IMG/VR virus record: IMGVR_UViG_3300021356_000132
Span: 1 to 27,154 of that record
Direction: 5' to 3' (one strand)
Source of the DNA: a virus
Length of the DNA: 27,154 bases
Positions 27,076 through 27,154 of the stretch are shown here, piece after piece; position 1 is the stretch's first letter; every line of letters begins with the position of its first letter. Below the pieces are notes generated by a model. That model made no database searches. It worked only from the letters and a program-made list of their open reading frames with translations, and was not told the origin of the DNA. Both the position numbers and the translations under genes were made by a program.

Positions 27076-27154
27076 ATGAAATGGGACGAATACAGGACCG
27101 AGGTCACGACGGTGGAAACATTTGGCGATGGCAAACAATTGAAAAATATGTCCG
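27076..27154 (+). CDS. start of an unknown gene, cut by window edge
   Basis: Only 26 codons are visible (MKWDEYRTEVTTVETFGDGK...). The strong promoter at 27025 and the AGGAGAA ribosome site support a real, early-type gene. Nothing can be said about function from this fragment. Confidence 0.65.
   Translation, partial: MKWDEYRTEVTTVETFGDGKQLKNMS

Noticed and set aside
1-27154. CRISPR arrays, insertion sequences, integrase or attachment sites
   Set aside because: I saw no regularly spaced repeats, terminal inverted repeats, transposase or integrase motifs on either strand.

Overview
The window is a dense, AT-rich piece of a T4-like myovirus genome (Caudoviricetes, marine type). It has almost no empty DNA, many stop/start overlaps, and the T4 core replication and recombination set: UvsW, UvsY, a two-subunit type II topoisomerase (gp39/gp52), gp33, gp59, gp32, UvsX and gp41. 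It also carries six tRNA genes and late-promoter octamers (TATAAATA). There are no integrase, plasmid or bacterial housekeeping blocks. Heme oxygenase, a bilin reductase, ThyX and small zinc-ribbon or membrane proteins point to an ocean phage. No photosystem gene is visible, so a heterotrophic marine host (for example an alphaproteobacterium) is at least as plausible as a cyanobacterium; this is inference.

Layout. Positions 1-8018 are almost entirely minus strand: uvsW (cut by the window edge), an 82-aa membrane protein, uvsY, a tail-tube-like virion protein with its own late promoter, then (after one plus-strand FkbM methyltransferase) a block holding a 53-aa membrane protein, a CxxC/CxxC mini-protein, a GIY-YIG-like protein, gp52, gp39 and small unknown genes. 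At about 8.05-8.19 kb a divergent pair of sigma70-type promoters switches the direction. Positions 8225-13860 are plus strand: thyX, many small accessory genes, a cluster of five tRNAs (Thr, Arg, Leu, Lys, Ala), a eukaryotic-type phosphomannomutase, paired DUF6552-like membrane proteins and a sixth tRNA (Arg-ACG). Positions 13870-16269 carry an SH3-like small protein and a short tail-fibre block ending in a peptidase S74 chaperone domain. Three minus-strand genes follow (16298-16948: a zinc ribbon, an EF-hand membrane protein and a small membrane protein). These diverge from a late-promoter palindrome that on the other side drives heme oxygenase plus a ferredoxin-dependent bilin reductase. After two exported or membrane mini-proteins and a 230-bp non-coding region rich in signals comes the core cluster gp33-gp59-gp32-(94 aa)-uvsX-gp41. 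The last part is a late-promoter module of two large proteins that I read as PD-(D/E)XK-nuclease-like and DNA/RNA-ligase-like.

How it works together. Early-type promoters here are strikingly uniform (TTGACA, mostly 17 bp, TATAAT or TACAAT, often with a TGn extension), and several share the same 5' leader. They run accessory and replication genes, while TATAAATA octamers run virion, bilin and nuclease/ligase genes. The strongest items for a second look are the heme-to-bilin pair; the late nuclease-like/ligase-like pair with capsid-targeting-like N termini; the promoter whose transcript would start inside a terminator hairpin (19054-19116), with a possible late non-coding RNA above it; and a gp32 that has lost its zinc-binding cysteines.
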